A stretch of DNA of 64,000 nucleotides from Rhodococcus xishaensis (GCF_004011825.1 NZ_RKLO01000002.1:618656-682655), one strand, 5' to 3'; shown: positions 19,906 to 30,140, counted from the stretch's first letter. Translations and numbers: made by a program. The notes: generated by a model not told the origin, from the sequence alone.

Positions 19906-21729
19906 ATGACGAAGTCAGTCCTGGCGCGCTCTGACCAAATGACCTTGACCCCCCAAGAGCGAGTCGATCTGTGGTTGGCGAGCTTCGAGTCCGCCCTCTC
20001 CGACCGCGACATCGACCATGCGGCGGCGATGTTCTCTGTCGACAGTTTCTGGCGCGACCTGGTGGCCTTTACCTGGAACATCGCGACGGTCGAGGGCCGC
20101 GACGGCATCAAGGCGATGCTTCGGGCGCGGCTCGTGGACACTGATCCGTCGAACTTCCGTACCAGTGAGGCGCCGCAGGAAGTGGACGGTGTCACGTCCG
20201 CGTTGATCGAGTTCGAGACAGCGACCGGAAGAGGCAAAGGGCACCTGCGGCTCAGGGGTGACAAGGCGTGGACCCTCCTCACCACGATGGAGGAGTTGAA
20301 AGGCTACGAGGAGCGGCGCGGGTCCCGCCGCGTCAACGGTGCGGTGCACGGTCCGCGTGGAGCCACCCAGACCTGGGCGGAAAAGCGCGAGATCGAGGCG
20401 CGGGAACTCGGCTACACCCGACAGCCGTACGTGCTGGTGGTCGGCGGCGGCCAGAGCGGAATCGCGTTGGGTGCGCGGCTGCGTCAGCTCGCTGTTCCGG
20501 CGCTTGTCGTCGACAAGAACGAACGGCCCGGCGACCAATGGCGAAACCGGTACAAGTCGCTGTGCCTGCACGATCCGGTCTGGTTCGATCACCTCCCGTA
20601 TCTGCCCTTTCCCGACAATTGGCCGGTGTTCTCGCCAAAGGACAAGATCGGCGACTGGCTCGAGATGTACACGAAGGTGATGGAGATCCCGTACTGGGTG
20701 TCCACCACCTGCAGGTCAGCGAAGTTCGACGGGGGCACGAAGGAGTGGACCGTCGTCCTCGACCATGCCGGTCAAGAGATAGTGGTGCACCCGAAACACG
20801 TCGTGCTCGCGACCGGGATGCAAGGCAAGCCCCATGTCCCAGACTTTCCGGGTCGGGAGGTGTTCCGCGGCGAGCAGCATCATTCCAGTCAGCACCCGGG
20901 GCCCGACGCCTACGCCGGCAAGCATGTCGTGGTGATCGGGGCCGGCAACTCGTCTCATGACATCTGCCAGGCGTTGTACGAGAACGGTGCCGACGTGACG
21001 ATGGTGCAGCGTTCGCCCATGTACGTGGTGAGGTCGGAAACACTGATGGATCTCGCGCTCGGTGACCTGTATTCGGAGCGCGCACTCGCGGCCGGCATGA
21101 CGACGGAGAAGGCCGACCTCACAGCTGCGTCGCTGCCCTACAAGATCATGCCCGAGTTCCAGATCCCGATCTACAAGAAGGTCGCCGAGCGAGACAGGGA
21201 CCTGCACGACCGGCTCGAAAGGGTTGGATTCAAACTCGATTTCGCGGACGACAGGTCAGGGTTCGCGATGGTGTACCTGCGTCGCGGCTCCGGCTACCAC
21301 CTCGACGCCGGAGCGTCGGACCTGGTCGCCGACGGCAGCATCCACCTCGCATCGGGTCAGGTGGAACGACTCACCGAGAACGCAGTAGTTCTCACCGACG
21401 GCACCGAGCTGCCAGCCGACCTGGTCGTCTACGCCACCGGCTACGGCCCGATGAACGGCTGGGCCGCCGACCTCATGGGTCAGGACGTGGCCGACAAAGT
21501 CGGCAAATGCTGGGGACTCGGCTCCGACACCACCAAGGATCCGGGTCCATGGGAGGGAGAGCTGCGCAACATGTGGAAGCCCACACGGCAGGAAGCACTG
21601 TGGTTCCACGGCGGAAGCCTGGCACAGGCGCGGCAGTACTCCCTGTACCTCGGCCTGCAGTTGAAGGCCAGGTACGAGGGAATCCCGACCCCGGTCTACG
21701 GATTACCAGAGGTCCATCACCTCAGCTGA
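19906..21729 (+). CDS. NTF2-like/flavin monooxygenase fusion, copy 1
   Basis: A 607-residue two-part protein. Residues ~15-140 look like an NTF2/SnoaL-like fold (DLWLASFESALSDRDID, FWRDLVAFTWNIATVEGRD). Residues ~170-600 are a class B flavin monooxygenase. The FAD motif is VLVVGGGQSGIALGAR (~176), then RPGDQWRNRYKSLCLHDP, FRGEQHHSSQHPG (FMO-type linker), an NADPH motif VVVIGAGNSSHD (~341) and ATGYGPMNGW near the end. Related proteins are annotated as YUCCA-like or Baeyer-Villiger-like oxygenases; the substrate is unknown. A near-copy follows 133 bp downstream. GAGGAG precedes the ATG. Confidence 0.9.
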   Translation: MTKSVLARSDQMTLTPQERVDLWLASFESALSDRDIDHAAAMFSVDSFWRDLVAFTWNIATVEGRDGIKAMLRARLVDTDPSNFRTSEAPQEVDGVTSALIEFETATGRGKGHLRLRGDKAWTLLTTMEELKGYEERRGSRRVNGAVHGPRGATQTWAEKREIEARELGYTRQPYVLVVGGGQSGIALGARLRQLAVPALVVDKNERPGDQWRNRYKSLCLHDPVWFDHLPYLPFPDNWPVFSPKDKIGDWLEMYTKVMEIPYWVSTTCRSAKFDGGTKEWTVVLDHAGQEIVVHPKHVVLATGMQGKPHVPDFPGREVFRGEQHHSSQHPGPDAYAGKHVVVIGAGNSSHDICQALYENGADVTMVQRSPMYVVRSETLMDLALGDLYSERALAAGMTTEKADLTAASLPYKIMPEFQIPIYKKVAERDRDLHDRLERVGFKLDFADDRSGFAMVYLRRGSGYHLDAGASDLVADGSIHLASGQVERLTENAVVLTDGTELPADLVVYATGYGPMNGWAADLMGQDVADKVGKCWGLGSDTTKDPGPWEGELRNMWKPTRQEALWFHGGSLAQARQYSLYLGLQLKARYEGIPTPVYGLPEVHHLS

Positions 21730-21862
21730 GACGGCTCGACCCTGTATGTAGCGCGGCCGGACGCACGCTCCGCTGCCCCTGCTGTGACATCTCCGTTGCT
21801 TTGACATATCCGGGCCGCCACTGCAGCGCTCTACTCTGGGGCGCGGAGCGAAGGAGAGACCC

Positions 21863-23686
21863 ATGACGAAGTCAGTCCTGCCGCCTTCTGACCAAATGAC
21901 CTTGACCCCCCAAGAGCGAGTCGATCTGTGGTTGGCGAGCTTCGAGTCCGCCCTCTCCGACCGCGACATCGACCGCGTCGCGCGCATGTTCAAGGTCGAC
22001 AGTTTTTGGCGCGACCTGGTGGCCTTCACCTGGAATATCGCCACCGTCGAGGGCCGCGACGGCGTCACCGAGATGCTTCAGGCACGGCTCGAGGACACCG
22101 ACCCGTCGAACTTCCGCACCAGCGAGGTGCCGGAGGAAGACAACGGCGTCACGTCCGCGTTCATCGAGTTCGAGACAGCGATCGGCCGAGGCAAGGGGCA
22201 CCTGCGGCTGAAGGGCGACGATGCGTGGACCCTCCTGACCACGATGGAGGAGTTGAAAGGCTTCGAAGAGCGGCTCGGGCCCCGTCGTGTCAACGGTGCG
22301 GTCCACGGTCCCCGCGGAGCCACCCGGACCTGGGCGGAAAAGCGCGAGATCGAAGAGCGGGAACTCGGGTACACCCGACAGCCGTATGTGCTGGTGGTCG
22401 GCGGCGGCCAAGCCGGTATCGCGCTGGGCGCGCGGCTGCGTCAGCTCGCTGTTCCAGCGCTTGTCGTCGACAAGCATGAACGGGCCGGCGACCAATGGCG
22501 CAAACGGTACAAGTCACTGTGCCTGCACGACCCGGTCTGGTACGACCACCTCCCCTACTTGCCCTTCCCCGAAAACTGGCCGGTGTTCTCACCCAAGGAC
22601 AAGATCGGCGACTGGCTCGAGGGCTACACGAATTTGATGGAAATTCCGTATTGGGCCTCCACCACGTGCATGTCAGCGAATTTCGACGAGGAGCTCGAGG
22701 AGTGGACCGTCGTCCTCGATCGCGCCGGGCAGCGCGTGGTGCTGCACCCGAAGCATGTCGTGCTCGCGACCGGGATGCACGGCAAGCCCAACGTCCCGGA
22801 CTTCCCCGGTCAGGACGTGTTCCGCGGCGAGCAGCATCATTCCAGTCAGCACCCGGGGGCCGACGCCTACGCCGGCAAGCGTGTCGTGGTGGTCGGCTCG
22901 AACAACTCAGCTCATGACATCTGCCAGGCGTTGTACCTGAACGGTGCCGACGTGACGATGGTCCAGCGTTCGTCCACCAATGTGGTCAAGTCGGAGACGC
23001 TGATGGATCTCGGACTCGGAGACCTGTATTCGGAGCGTGCCCTCGCGGCCGGCATTACAACGGAGAAGGCCGACCTCACAACGGCGTCACTGCCCTACAA
23101 GATCATGCCCGAGTTCCAGATCCCGATCTACGAGAAAGTTGCCGAACGGGACAAGGGCCTCTACGACCGGCTCTTGAAGGCCGGTTTCAAACTCGATTTC
23201 GGGGACGACGGGTCGGGGCTCTCCATGAAGTTCTTGCGTCGCGGCTCCGGCTACTACATCGATGTCGGTGCGTCGGACCTGGTCGCCGACGGCAGCATCC
23301 ACCTCGCGTCGGGTCAGGTGGAACGGCTGACCGAAGATGCCGTGGTGCTCACCGACGGTACCGAGCTGCCAGCCGACCTGGTCGTCTACGCCACCGGCTA
23401 CGGCTCGATGAACGGCTGGGCCGCCGACCTCATGGGTCAGGACGTGGCCGACAAGGTCGGCAAGTGTTGGGGTCTCGGCTCCGACACCACCAAGGATCCG
23501 GGTCCATGGGAGGGCGAGCTGCGCAACATGTGGAAGCCCACCCGGCAGGAAGCGCTGTGGTTCCAGGGCGGAAATCTGGCACAGGCGCGGCAGTACTCCC
23601 TGTACCTCGGCCTGCAGTTGAAGGCCAGGTACGAGGGAATCCCGACCCCGGTCTACGGATTACCAGAGGTTCATCACCTCAGCTGA
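21863..23686 (+). CDS. NTF2-like/flavin monooxygenase fusion, copy 2
   Basis: A 607-residue tandem paralogue of the gene at 19906, same length and mostly identical, including long matching DNA at both ends. FAD motif VLVVGGGQAGIALGAR. The second dinucleotide motif reads VVVVGSNNSAHD here but VVVIGAGNSSHD in copy 1, so cofactor handling may differ. Substitutions also cluster in YTNLMEIPYWASTTCMSANF (copy 2) against YTKVMEIPYWVSTTCRSAKF (copy 1) and in the 21250-21300/23205-23260 region, possible substrate positions. The leader with ctactctgg and gcggag is also shared, so promoter and gene were duplicated together. AAGGAGAG lies before the ATG. Confidence 0.9.
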   Translation: MTKSVLPPSDQMTLTPQERVDLWLASFESALSDRDIDRVARMFKVDSFWRDLVAFTWNIATVEGRDGVTEMLQARLEDTDPSNFRTSEVPEEDNGVTSAFIEFETAIGRGKGHLRLKGDDAWTLLTTMEELKGFEERLGPRRVNGAVHGPRGATRTWAEKREIEERELGYTRQPYVLVVGGGQAGIALGARLRQLAVPALVVDKHERAGDQWRKRYKSLCLHDPVWYDHLPYLPFPENWPVFSPKDKIGDWLEGYTNLMEIPYWASTTCMSANFDEELEEWTVVLDRAGQRVVLHPKHVVLATGMHGKPNVPDFPGQDVFRGEQHHSSQHPGADAYAGKRVVVVGSNNSAHDICQALYLNGADVTMVQRSSTNVVKSETLMDLGLGDLYSERALAAGITTEKADLTTASLPYKIMPEFQIPIYEKVAERDKGLYDRLLKAGFKLDFGDDGSGLSMKFLRRGSGYYIDVGASDLVADGSIHLASGQVERLTEDAVVLTDGTELPADLVVYATGYGSMNGWAADLMGQDVADKVGKCWGLGSDTTKDPGPWEGELRNMWKPTRQEALWFQGGNLAQARQYSLYLGLQLKARYEGIPTPVYGLPEVHHLS

Positions 23687-23716
23687 GACGAATCGCTACG
23701 CTCGCGACGCAGGCGG

Positions 23717-23744
23717 CCCCGACTCCTCGACGGAGGATTCGGGG
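23717..23744 (+). terminator. Hairpin after the monooxygenase pair
   Basis: A 12 bp inverted repeat with one mismatch (ccccgactcctc / gaggattcgggg) lies 31 bp after the stop of copy 2, with no T run. Moderate support. Confidence 0.45.
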
Positions 23745-23838
23745 TCGCGCCCGTCGCGAAGCCCCGATCGTCACTAGACTGCGTTCGTCAGGGCTGGTCG
23801 GGCCCCGAACCGACCGAGTGAAGAGCAAGGCGGTTTTC

Positions 23839-25593
23839 GTGGGACGGCATCGCAACGATCGACGATTCCGTGGCGTGAGCAAGGGCCCGATCATCTCGGC
23901 AGTGACGGTGATCGTTCTCGTGCTCGGCGTCATCGGCTGGTTCCAGTTGAAGGATCGCACGAGCAGTCAAGGCACGGCGGCGGCCGGAGCATGCGTCGAG
24001 GGTGACGCCACGCTCGTCGTCGCCGCCGACCCCGACATCGCCGGCCCGCTCCGCGAACTCGCTGCCCGCTTCACCGAGACCCGCCCGGTGATCCGGGACC
24101 ACTGCGTGTCGGTATCAGTGCACGATGCCGATTCCGCCGCCGTCACGGGCACGCTGTCCGCAGCACCGCAGGGTCCCTGGAACGCCGACCTCGGCCCCGC
24201 ACCGGCACTGTGGATCCCTGCCACCGGTGAGGCGGTCAACCGGCTTTCCGGAACCGGCGCCATCGACGGCCAACCGAAGTCCGTCGCCTTCAGTCCAGTC
24301 GTTGTCGCGGTCCCCCAGGAACTCGGCCGCGCCCTCACCGAGGCCAGAATCAACTGGCAGAATCTTCCTGCATTGCAGTCGGGCACGGACACGCTCGCTG
24401 AGGTCGGACTCGACGGCTGGGGCAGCCTGAAACTCGCACTTCCCACCGGTACCGGATCCGGGGCCACCACCTCCGTCCTCGACGCGGTCGCCGCCGCGAC
24501 CGCGACTGTCGGCACCGGGCCTCTCGACGCGGCCCAGGCCGCCTCCCCGCGAGTCACCACCGCGATCGCCGCGCTCGCCAACAGCAGCACGGCAATCGAG
24601 GGAGCCCCGGCGTCCACGCCCGATGCGCTCACCGCGCTCGCCAACCAAAACAACCCCGCGCAAGCGCCGTTCCACGCCGTCCCTGCCACCGAACAGCAGA
24701 TCTACGCCGCGGGAGAAAGAGCACAGCACCTGGTCGCGTTCGCCCCATCCGGCGCCACGCCGGTCGCCGACCATCCAGCCGCGATCCTCGCGGCGCCGTG
24801 GGTCGACGAGACCCTCAGCCGCGCCGCCGCCCAGTTCCTGGATTTCCTGAGCCAACCCGAGCAAGTACAGGACCTCGTCGACGCAGGCTTCCGCGTCGGC
24901 GACAAGACGCCACCGTCGACCGACTGGACCCCAATGCCGCCGCTCGTGCAGGTCCTCGCGCCGGCCACCGGGCCCGCCGCAACGCAATTGGCCGAGACGT
25001 TCGCCAGCCCTGTCATCCCGCAGGCCACGACCATCCTGCTCGACATCTCTGGATCCATGGGCGACAACGACGGAACGGGTACCCGGATGAGTAACACCGT
25101 CGGCGCGCTTTCCGAACGGATCGCGGCACTTCCGAACGGGTCCGACGTCGGCCTGTGGGTGTACAGCCGCGGCCTCAACGGAAGCGAGCCGTATCGGATC
25201 GAGGTGCCGACCGGTCCGATGGACGAGAACGATCGTCGAGAGCGGCTCGAAACCGCGCTGCGGTCCCTGCGCCCGGCCACCGCAACATCGACCTACGCGT
25301 CCCTGATCGCCGCGCACGAGAGTGCAGTCGACGGGTTCGTCGAGGGACGCCCAAATTCGATCCTGCTCATCACCGACGGCCCCAACGACGACACCTCCAC
25401 CACCAGAGAGCAACTGACGTCAGCACTCACCCGTGCCGTACACCCCGTGCGCATCGACGTCGTCTCGATCGATGACAACAGCGACCAGGAGACACTGCAA
25501 GCAGTCGCCGACCAGACTGGTGGCACGTTGATCGCGGTCCCCTCCACTCAAGGGCCCGCTATCGGTGGCGCTTTCGGGGAACTCTTGTTGTAG
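23839..25593 (+). CDS. Membrane-anchored substrate-binding/VWA domain protein
   Basis: A 584-residue protein. GTG 23839 gives the usual N-terminus MGRHRNDRRFRG; the open frame further upstream overlaps the previous gene. One membrane segment lies at ~20-40 (PIISAVTVIVLVLGVIGWF). Residues ~55-370 resemble a periplasmic solute-binding domain. Residues ~390-584 form a von Willebrand type A domain with the metal site DISGSMG near residue 398 and LLITDGPNDD. It faces the outside of the membrane. It matches Mtb Rv1836c in order and position. Chelatase-like or adhesion/cell-wall scaffolding roles are possible; none is proven. Confidence 0.85.
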   Translation: MGRHRNDRRFRGVSKGPIISAVTVIVLVLGVIGWFQLKDRTSSQGTAAAGACVEGDATLVVAADPDIAGPLRELAARFTETRPVIRDHCVSVSVHDADSAAVTGTLSAAPQGPWNADLGPAPALWIPATGEAVNRLSGTGAIDGQPKSVAFSPVVVAVPQELGRALTEARINWQNLPALQSGTDTLAEVGLDGWGSLKLALPTGTGSGATTSVLDAVAAATATVGTGPLDAAQAASPRVTTAIAALANSSTAIEGAPASTPDALTALANQNNPAQAPFHAVPATEQQIYAAGERAQHLVAFAPSGATPVADHPAAILAAPWVDETLSRAAAQFLDFLSQPEQVQDLVDAGFRVGDKTPPSTDWTPMPPLVQVLAPATGPAATQLAETFASPVIPQATTILLDISGSMGDNDGTGTRMSNTVGALSERIAALPNGSDVGLWVYSRGLNGSEPYRIEVPTGPMDENDRRERLETALRSLRPATATSTYASLIAAHESAVDGFVEGRPNSILLITDGPNDDTSTTREQLTSALTRAVHPVRIDVVSIDDNSDQETLQAVADQTGGTLIAVPSTQGPAIGGAFGELLL

Positions 25594-26022
25594 AGGATTT
25601 GGTTGTCTCTACGTGTTTCGTTGCGAATGAGTTCGGGTATTTATTTGGTTCCGTCCGCCTCCGATTTCTGCCCCGGAAGACGGGTGCCCGGACCACACGG
25701 CGATTGCGAGACCAGACGGAGAGGCCGTCTCGCCTTCTGCCGGAACGGAACCAACTGTCGGCCCGACCTCCGTACGCCCCCTATGTGGCCGGACGAGATC
25801 CAGGAACGCCCGGGCGTACCCGCAACTTCACAAAACCCTGAACCCCGCCGTTCACGGCCCACGCCGGCTCCGGACCCCTACCCCACTCAGGCACTCAGGC
25901 CGAGATCACGCGTGGTGCAGACGCTGATTTGCCCTTCATAGCGGTTGGTCAGCGTTTAGTCGGTTCTGGCTTTGTTAGGTTTCCGTCCCATACCGAGTTC
26001 GTTGCGATCGTCTGCCAGAAGC
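25594..26022. other. Gene-free stretch between convergent genes
   Basis: Frames on both strands lack ribosome sites and have atypical composition. A locally AT-rich patch (25600-25660) is unlike the flanking genes. Nothing further can be supported. Confidence 0.4.
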
Positions 26023-26065
26023 GTCGACGGCCCGGATGTTCTATGGGAGCATCCGGGCCGTCGAC
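26023..26065. terminator. Strong hairpin between the VWA gene and gcvP
   Basis: A perfect inverted repeat of 16-17 bp (gtcgacggcccggatg and its complement) around a ~10-base loop lies 10 bp beyond the gcvP stop. It can end gcvP on the minus strand and may also stop plus-strand read-through. Confidence 0.8.
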
Positions 26066-26075
26066 CGTCGATCGA

Positions 26076-28928
26076 CTAGCTGGTGAACGCCTCGATCGGT
26101 GGGCACGAACACACGAGGTTGCGGTCGCCGCGGGCTCCGTCGATGCGGCGGACAGCGGGCCACACCTTGGGGCGGGAGTCACTCCCCTTTCCGCGCGGGT
26201 AGACCGCGATCTCTCGCGAGTACGGGTGCTTCCACTCGGAAACCAAGCACGCAGCGGTGTGCGGGGCGCCGCGCAGCGGATTGTCGTCGACGGGCCACTC
26301 CCCTGCCCCGACCCGATCGATTTCACGGCGGATCGCGATCATTGCTTCACAGAACTCGTCGATCTCATCGAGGTTCTCGCTCTCGGTCGGCTCCACCATC
26401 AGGGTGCCGGCCACAGGGAAGCTCATCGTCGGCGCGTGGAACCCGTAGTCGGCGAGACGTTTCGCGACATCATCGACCGTCACGCCCGTCTCCTTGGTGA
26501 GCGGACGCAGGTCCAGGATGCACTCGTGCGCGACCATGCCGTTCTCACCCGTGTACAGGACGGGGAAGGACTCGTCGAGTCGCCGGGCGATGTAGTTGGC
26601 CGACGCTATCGCGGTCAAAGAGGCGCGGCGCAGGCCCTTGGCGCCCATCATCTTGATGTACATCCATGTGATCGGCAGGATCGACGCGCTACCGTACGGT
26701 GCCGCGGACACCGGCCCCGAATCACCGAGTTCGGGAGCCATCGGGTGACCCGGGAGGAACGGCGCGAGGTGTGAGCGGACGCCGATCGGGCCGACGCCCG
26801 GGCCGCCACCGCCGTGCGGGATGCAGAACGTCTTGTGCAGGTTCAGGTGGCTCACGTCGCCACCGAACCGGCCTGGCCGGGCAAGTCCGACGAGTGCGTT
26901 CAGGTTCGCGCCGTCGACGTACACCTGCCCTCCGGCGTCGTGTACTGCCGCGCAGATCTCCCCGACCTCTTCTTCGTAGACGCCGTGCGTCGATGGGTAG
27001 GTGATCATGATCGCCGCCAAACGTTCGGCGTGATCGGCGATCTTGGCACGCAGGTCGTCGAGGTCCACATCGCCGTTCTCACGGCATGCGACGACCTCGA
27101 CACGCATTCCGACCATCACCGCCGACGCAGCGTTGGTGCCGTGCGCACTAGACGGGATCAGGCAGGTGTCCCGATGGTCGTCCCCTCGGCTGAGGTGGTA
27201 GTTGCGGATCGCCAGCAGCCCGGCGAACTCGCCCTGGCTCCCGGCGTTGGGCTGCAGGCTCACCGCGTCGTAGCCCGTGATGGCGACCAGCCAGTCCTCC
27301 AGGTCCGAGATCACCTCGAGCATGCCCGGCGTGTCCTCGGCCGGCGCGAACGGATGAAGCCTCGCGAAGGCGGGCCAGGTGATGGGCTCCATCTCGGCAG
27401 TCGCATTGAGTTTCATCGTGCACGAGCCGAGCGGAATCATGCTGCGATCGAGCGCGATGTCCTTGTCCGACAGGGCCCTCAAGTAGCGGAGCATCGCCGT
27501 CTCGGTGCGGTACTTCGTGAACGCCTCGTGCTGCAGGAATGCGGTGGCGCGGTCTCCGAACGGAGTCGGCGAGTGCGCGATCTCGACGTCGGAGGGTAGC
27601 CCGAAAGCCGCAAGCACCGACTCGATGTGCTCGCCAGTAGTCGCCTCGTCGCACGAGACACCCACGTGGTCGTCGTCGACCAAACGCAGGTTGACGCCCC
27701 ACGCCTTCGCCTGCTCCACGACGTCGATGGCGCGCCCCGGCACCCGTGCGAGAACGGTGTCGAAGAAGTGTTCGTGGACGACCTCCACGCCGGCAGTGCG
27801 CAGTCCGGCCGCGAGATACGCGGCCCGATCGTGGACGCGTTGGGCGATGGCCTTCAGTCCCTCGGCGCCGTGGTAGCTCGCGTACATAGCCGCGACGACG
27901 GCGAGCAGCACCTGTGCGGTGCAGATGTTGCTGGTCGCCTTCTCACGGCGGATGTGCTGTTCGCGGGTTTGCAGTGCCAGCCGATAGGCCTTGTCACCAT
28001 CAGCGTCCACCGAGATACCGACGAGCCGGCCCGGAAGCTGCCGCGCGTGCTTGGTGTGAACGGCCAGATACCCAGCGTGCGGACCGCCGAAGCCCATCGG
28101 GACGCCGAACCGCTGGGTGGTACCGAAGCACGCGTCGGCGCCGATCTCGCCGGGAGGGGTGAGCATGGTCAGCGCGAGGAGATCGGCACCGACCGCAACG
28201 AGCGCGCCTCGCTCGTGCGCCGCCTCGATCATCGCCGAGTGGTCCACCACCCGACCGGAGGCACCCGGCACCTGGGTGAGGACACCGAAGAACTCGCCGT
28301 CCGGGAGACCCTGCGTGAGATCCGCCTCGATGATGTCGATTCCGAGCGGCTCCGCCCGGGTCACCACGATGGCGCGGGTCTGCGGGAACAGATCGGTGTC
28401 GATGACGAACCGAGGCGACTTGCTACGCGACGCGCGGCGCAGCAGCGTCATCGCCTCGGCGGCGGCGGTGCCCTCGTCCAGCATCGACGAGTTCGCGATC
28501 TCCATGCCGGTCAGGTCGCCGACCATGGTCTGGAAGTTCAGCAGCGCCTCGAGTCGCCCCTGGCTGATCTCCGGCTGGTATGGCGTGTATGCCGTGTACC
28601 AGGCCGGGTTCTCGAGAATGTTGCGTACGAGAACTGGCGGGGTCAGCGTGTCGTAGTAGCCGAGACCGATCATCGACGTCGCGACGGTGTTCTGGTCGGC
28701 GAGTGCAGCAAGCGCGGCAAGCGCCTCGTGCTCGGTCAGCGCCTCGTCGAGCGTGTCGAGACCGGCAGCAACACCCTCGGTCGCAGGATCGAGAATGCTC
28801 GCGGGTACGGCACGAGCAGCGAGTTCGTCGAGCGAGGCCACGCCGACGACATCGAGGATGCGTGATAGCTCTGCCGAGTCGGGGCCGACATGGCGGGCGG
28901 CGAACGAGTAGCTACGAGGCTCGATCAA
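26076..28928 (-). CDS. gcvP: Glycine dehydrogenase (decarboxylating), P-protein
   Basis: A 950-residue P-protein of the glycine cleavage system. It decarboxylates glycine with PLP and passes the aminomethyl group to the lipoyl arm of GcvH. Visible: [11 protein letters not shown] at the N-terminus, the two-domain fusion (single-chain, ~950 aa type), and the PLP lysine in [17 protein letters not shown] near residue 699. The TTG at 28928 is chosen because GGGAG lies five bases upstream and the N-terminus then matches mycobacterial GcvB. An ATG at 28970 would add 14 residues. A tandem glycine riboswitch lies upstream. gcvH is 3 kb away on the same strand; gcvT is not in the window. Confidence 0.95.
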   Translation of the reverse strand: MIEPRSYSFAARHVGPDSAELSRILDVVGVASLDELAARAVPASILDPATEGVAAGLDTLDEALTEHEALAALAALADQNTVATSMIGLGYYDTLTPPVLVRNILENPAWYTAYTPYQPEISQGRLEALLNFQTMVGDLTGMEIANSSMLDEGTAAAEAMTLLRRASRSKSPRFVIDTDLFPQTRAIVVTRAEPLGIDIIEADLTQGLPDGEFFGVLTQVPGASGRVVDHSAMIEAAHERGALVAVGADLLALTMLTPPGEIGADACFGTTQRFGVPMGFGGPHAGYLAVHTKHARQLPGRLVGISVDADGDKAYRLALQTREQHIRREKATSNICTAQVLLAVVAAMYASYHGAEGLKAIAQRVHDRAAYLAAGLRTAGVEVVHEHFFDTVLARVPGRAIDVVEQAKAWGVNLRLVDDDHVGVSCDEATTGEHIESVLAAFGLPSDVEIAHSPTPFGDRATAFLQHEAFTKYRTETAMLRYLRALSDKDIALDRSMIPLGSCTMKLNATAEMEPITWPAFARLHPFAPAEDTPGMLEVISDLEDWLVAITGYDAVSLQPNAGSQGEFAGLLAIRNYHLSRGDDHRDTCLIPSSAHGTNAASAVMVGMRVEVVACRENGDVDLDDLRAKIADHAERLAAIMITYPSTHGVYEEEVGEICAAVHDAGGQVYVDGANLNALVGLARPGRFGGDVSHLNLHKTFCIPHGGGGPGVGPIGVRSHLAPFLPGHPMAPELGDSGPVSAAPYGSASILPITWMYIKMMGAKGLRRASLTAIASANYIARRLDESFPVLYTGENGMVAHECILDLRPLTKETGVTVDDVAKRLADYGFHAPTMSFPVAGTLMVEPTESENLDEIDEFCEAMIAIRREIDRVGAGEWPVDDNPLRGAPHTAACLVSEWKHPYSREIAVYPRGKGSDSRPKVWPAVRRIDGARGDRNLVCSCPPIEAFTS

Positions 28929-28982
28929 GTGAACTCCCAAGCGGTAAGTCAGGTTCAGGATGCGTTCCATGGGTGGAACGGT

Positions 28983-29213
28983 CCTCCCCCTCTGTCACCT
29001 GCTCGGGTATCCCGAGCGCCTGAGAGATTCGGCTGCCGCCGCATCCGCGACGATCCGCGGACGCTACGCGCCTTTCCCCGTGGGCGGGTGGGTGCTCCCA
29101 CCGCTCTCCAGAGGCGTCGTAGCCCGCACGGTCCTCGGTGCCTGAGAGATTGACGGGGAGGTGTTGCTCCTTCGGCGTCCGAACAGCACTCTTAGTCTGT
29201 CCAGAACTCTCCC
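28983..29213 (-). ncRNA. Tandem glycine riboswitch upstream of gcvP
   Basis: On the minus strand there are two aptamer-like units. Each carries the invariant aatctctcaggc, as two perfect copies whose complements start at 29018 and 29140. The first unit also has cgccgaaggagcaac and the second cggggaaagg, both typical of the gcvT element. The end of unit 2 (gacagagggggagg) merges into the gcvP leader. Glycine binding is expected to raise gcvP expression. Whether control is by termination or by access to the ribosome site cannot be told by eye. Confidence 0.93.
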
Positions 29214-29279
29214 GTACGGCGGCGACGCTACGTCAGTCTATGCCACTGGACGACACCTGGACGAATGCCCAGAACACGG

Positions 29280-29897
29280 CTACCCGGTCTTACGATCGCC
29301 GCGATTCTTGCGTCGGGACGCCAGTTCGTCCTCGGGACGTTCGGCGGCGTCCCCTCCACTGGCGCGCTCGGCGGGAAAGCCGGCGATCTTCCCGGTCAGC
29401 TCGCGCATCGCGCCGCTCACCGCTATGCCGAAGACGCCTTGGCCGCCCTGAAGCAGGTCCACGACCTCCTCCGGCGACGTGCACTCGTAGACCGTGGTGC
29501 CGTCGGAGAACAAGGTGATGCGCGCCAAGTCTCCTACACCCCGTCGGCGGAGGTGGTCGACCGCCACCCGGATGTTCTGCAGGGAGATACCGGTGTCGAG
29601 CAGTCGCTTGACGATCTTCAGGACGAGAATGTCCTTGAACGAGTACAGACGCTGGCTACCGGATCCGGCGGCCCCTCGAATCGAGGGCACGACGAGATTG
29701 GTACGGGCCCAGTAGTCGAGCTGCCGGTACGTGATGCCCGCGATCTGGCATGCGGTCGGCACTCGGTAGCCGACGAGGTCGTCGGGAATCGAGTCGTCGG
29801 GAAACAACCCTGGCTGCACGTCCTCGTCGAGGATGGGCGCCTCGATGGTCTCTTCGCCAACGAGGTTCAACTGCTGTTCCTCTGGTTGATCTCCCAC
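29280..29897 (-). CDS. resR: MerR family regulator, ResR/McdR (Rv1830) type
   Basis: A 205-residue MerR-family regulator. The winged helix is at residues ~40-115 (GYRVPTACQIAGITYRQLDYWARTNLV, GSQRLYSFKDILVLKIVKRLLDTG). The C-terminal part (~120-170) is short, with no effector-binding cysteines. In Mtb the same-position gene Rv1830 has been named resR or mcdR, for effects on antibiotic resilience and on chromosome/cell-division control. A perfect 23-base palindrome lies ~220 bp upstream and is a probable operator. Gene order with the BFN protein, ftsR and garA is conserved with mycobacteria. The symbol follows the Mtb name and is inferred from synteny. Confidence 0.85.
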   Translation of the reverse strand: MGDQPEEQQLNLVGEETIEAPILDEDVQPGLFPDDSIPDDLVGYRVPTACQIAGITYRQLDYWARTNLVVPSIRGAAGSGSQRLYSFKDILVLKIVKRLLDTGISLQNIRVAVDHLRRRGVGDLARITLFSDGTTVYECTSPEEVVDLLQGGQGVFGIAVSGAMRELTGKIAGFPAERASGGDAAERPEDELASRRKNRGDRKTG

Positions 29898-30117
29898 GGA
29901 CTACTCCTTTTCGCGTTCAGTGGCCGACCGGCAAGGAGAGGAATCAATCGCTTCCCCGCGCTACTAGCCACCCACTCGTGAACAGAGCAAACCCGAACGG
30001 TGGATCCACTCAGCGTACGCCCGGGACACCTGGCGTGGCGGACGTTTACGGACCCAGACTACGGACCCAGACGCTAGAACCCCGTACAAGCGCGGTCAAT
30101 GCGACACGCCCAAAACT

Positions 30118-30140
30118 CTCAACCTCAACTTGAGGTTGAG
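30118..30140. promoter_or_regulatory. 11-1-11 palindrome, probable MerR-type operator
   Basis: ctcaacctcaa, one central base, then ttgaggttgag: a perfect palindrome with an ACCTCAA/TTGAGGT core like known MerR-family sites (for example SoxR-type cctcaag/cttgagg). It lies between the stop of the BFN gene and the resR-type gene, upstream of the latter. Self-regulation is the simplest reading. Confidence 0.65.

Noticed and set aside
24115..25413. 432-codon frame opposite the VWA protein gene
   Set aside because: Composition typical of an antisense shadow (Gly/Arg-rich, no motif, no ribosome site).
27627..28865. 412-codon frame opposite gcvP
   Set aside because: Shadow of gcvP; no start signal or motif.
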